Below, piece after piece: positions 12,976 through 14,126 of a DNA stretch of 14,126 nucleotides; the stretch's first letter is position 1; each line of letters starts with the position of its first letter. A program made the position numbers and the translations under genes. Origin of the DNA: an uncultured Lachnospiraceae bacterium (GTDB taxonomy: Bacteria > Bacillota > Clostridia > Lachnospirales > Lachnospiraceae); NCBI GenBank assembly GCA_900313435.1, contig OMRF01000214.1:1-14126 (forward strand), written 5' to 3'. The notes below the pieces were generated by a model, which did no database searches, was not told where the DNA came from, and was given only the letters and a program-made list of their open reading frames with translations.

Positions 12976-14126
12976 TCACTTCGTCACCGCAACATATTTC
13001 GGAGTGCCATAGGTGACCTTTCCGTTGGAATCCTTAACAATAGCCTGTACTCCGACCGTTGTGGGAAGGGCATCCTTCAACGTGACGGTCGTTCCCGTAG
13101 TCTCAACCTTTGTCATGCCGTTCGTATTGTAGAGAACCCTGTAGCCTGTTACGTGAGGTCGGGCTGTCCAGGTCACTATCGTGCTTCCTGATGACTGTTT
13201 TGCTGTCACCGTGGCCATATCCGCGACCTTGATGGTGAACATGAACCTCTTGGATCCTGTATAGTTGCCCTTTCCTGTCACCGTAACCACTGCGGTACCC
13301 GGGTTGACATTGTTCGAATACGACAGACTGTAATCCCTTCCGGAAACAAGGGCTACCACATCATGCCCCGTCACTACTGTGCCGGAGTAGGTCTTTCTGT
13401 CATAGGACACCGATATAGGCGGTGTCAGGGGTTTCCCGGTGTAATTGTCACTTGAAAGCTGCTTGACATCGCAGGAGCTGATGTCACGTGCTACGATCTT
13501 GTAGGTTCCTGACGGTCCATCTACGACAGAGCCATCGTCGAGAGTGGCTTTTGAGGTAATGGTCACCGTCGCTCCCGCGCTGACGCAGGCTGTCTTGTCA
13601 ACGCTGCTTGTAAAGGTGCAGTTGAGCTTGTCTGCAGGGATTATCACGTTCCCTTCGCTGTCTGCCGCGTAGAGCGCGCTCTCGGAAGGTCCCGCAAAGC
13701 TTCCCGAATAGACATACTGCTGGCTGTAGCCGCGAAGTTCAAGCGTTGAGACTTTACCGGCCTCTCCATACTTGGTATAAACGCTTCCACTGAAATACCC
13801 AAGTCCCGTCACTACAACATTTCCGCCGCCGGTAGCCGTCTGGTCGTAAGGTATTATCCTGAGCGAATAATCCGTATCGAGAACAAGCTTTTCTCCGGCG
13901 AAGGTTACCGTCACCTCGGGATCCTTCTTCGTACCCGTGTAGACAGGCGCCTTCACGGAAACATTGCTTTCAGAAAGCCTTCCGTAGACCTCGTATTCTT
14001 TCTCATCGGTCGTACCGAAGAGATTGCCCGTCCCGCTCACGGTAAATGAACCCTTTCCGGGCTTTTTCACCTTTGAGGAATCAGGAACGATAAGGTATTG
14101 CTTAAGTCTCGAATCCGCGCAGCTTA
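12976..14126 (-). CDS. Secreted repeat protein with YTG-type modules and a C-terminal FN3-like domain (5' end outside window)
   Basis: The reading frame is open from the window edge (14126) to TGA at 12976-12978. It shows 382 residues, the C-terminal part of a larger protein; a GTG at 14070 lies inside the frame and is not a credible start. Two modules carry the Lachnospiraceae-type surface pattern 'YTGkxxxPxVxVxYxGxxLxxxxDYxxxYxxNxxxGxxxVxVTGxGxYxG': about 13771-13980 (VYTGTKKDPEV ... TGLGYFSG) and 13225-13485 (NYTGKPLTPPI ... TGKGNYTG). A third, more divergent module lies between them. The last 80 residues (12979-13224; GSTIVTWTARPHVTGYRVLY ... AIVKDSNGK) look like a fibronectin type III or Ig fold. 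There is no LPxTG signal or membrane anchor at the C-terminus (it ends YVAVTK), so this protein is probably secreted or tied to the wall by domains upstream. It precedes the sortase by 18 bp and is probably in the same operon. No enzymatic domain is visible here. Confidence 0.85.
   Translation of the reverse strand, partial: SCADSRLKQYLIVPDSSKVKKPGKGSFTVSGTGNLFGTTDEKEYEVYGRLSESNVSVKAPVYTGTKKDPEVTVTFAGEKLVLDTDYSLRIIPYDQTATGGGNVVVTGLGYFSGSVYTKYGEAGKVSTLELRGYSQQYVYSGSFAGPSESALYAADSEGNVIIPADKLNCTFTSSVDKTACVSAGATVTITSKATLDDGSVVDGPSGTYKIVARDISSCDVKQLSSDNYTGKPLTPPISVSYDRKTYSGTVVTGHDVVALVSGRDYSLSYSNNVNPGTAVVTVTGKGNYTGSKRFMFTIKVADMATVTAKQSSGSTIVTWTARPHVTGYRVLYNTNGMTKVETTGTTVTLKDALPTTVGVQAIVKDSNGKVTYGTPKYVAVTK

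Overview
The window looks like chromosomal DNA from an anaerobic, low-to-mid-GC Firmicute, most likely Clostridia of the Lachnospiraceae type. The evidence is a SpoVG homologue, a paired GlgC/GlgD ADP-glucose pyrophosphorylase, a DnaD protein next to a DnaC/DnaI-type helicase loader, a class B sortase, a BspA-like leucine-rich surface protein and a secreted protein with tandem YTG-type repeats. Species cannot be named from sequence alone. Every convincing gene is on the minus strand, so transcription runs from high to low coordinates. There are no RNA genes, transposases, phage genes or CRISPR arrays. The longest gap without a gene is 247 bp.

Layout in transcription order. (1) 14126-10287 is a cell-surface block. 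It holds the 3' part of a repeat-containing secreted protein, a class B sortase (11695-12957), a leucine-rich-repeat protein with a PDPGP stalk and a sortase-like C-terminus (10315-11646), and then murC (8866-10287) only 27 bp later. A hairpin plus T-run at 8798-8851 probably ends this unit. (2) 8865-8619 is a non-coding stretch with several inverted repeats, one perfect and two near-perfect DnaA boxes, and an extended -10 promoter. (3) 8618-2765 is a tight operon: dnaD, a dnaC/dnaI-type loader, an atypical long prs (PRPP synthetase), and an 870-residue membrane-anchored protein of unknown function whose TTG start overlaps the prs stop. (4) A second extended -10 promoter near 2683 drives glgC and glgD (4-bp overlap, the two subunits of ADP-glucose pyrophosphorylase for glycogen synthesis), followed by spoVG, which runs off the window at base 1.

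The units cover wall precursor synthesis and surface anchoring (murC, sortase and its probable substrate), replication initiation with nucleotide precursor supply (dnaD, loader, prs), and carbon storage plus the SpoVG RNA/DNA-binding regulator. Most genes are ordinary housekeeping genes. The points most worth a second look are the 870-residue protein, whose C-terminus resembles a papain-like C39 peptidase domain without its catalytic residues; the DnaA boxes and hairpins in front of the primosome operon; the sortase with a large cytoplasmic domain and a palindrome in place of a Shine-Dalgarno; and the G-quadruplex-prone repeat tract in the surface protein gene. I found no clear novel defence or mobile system.
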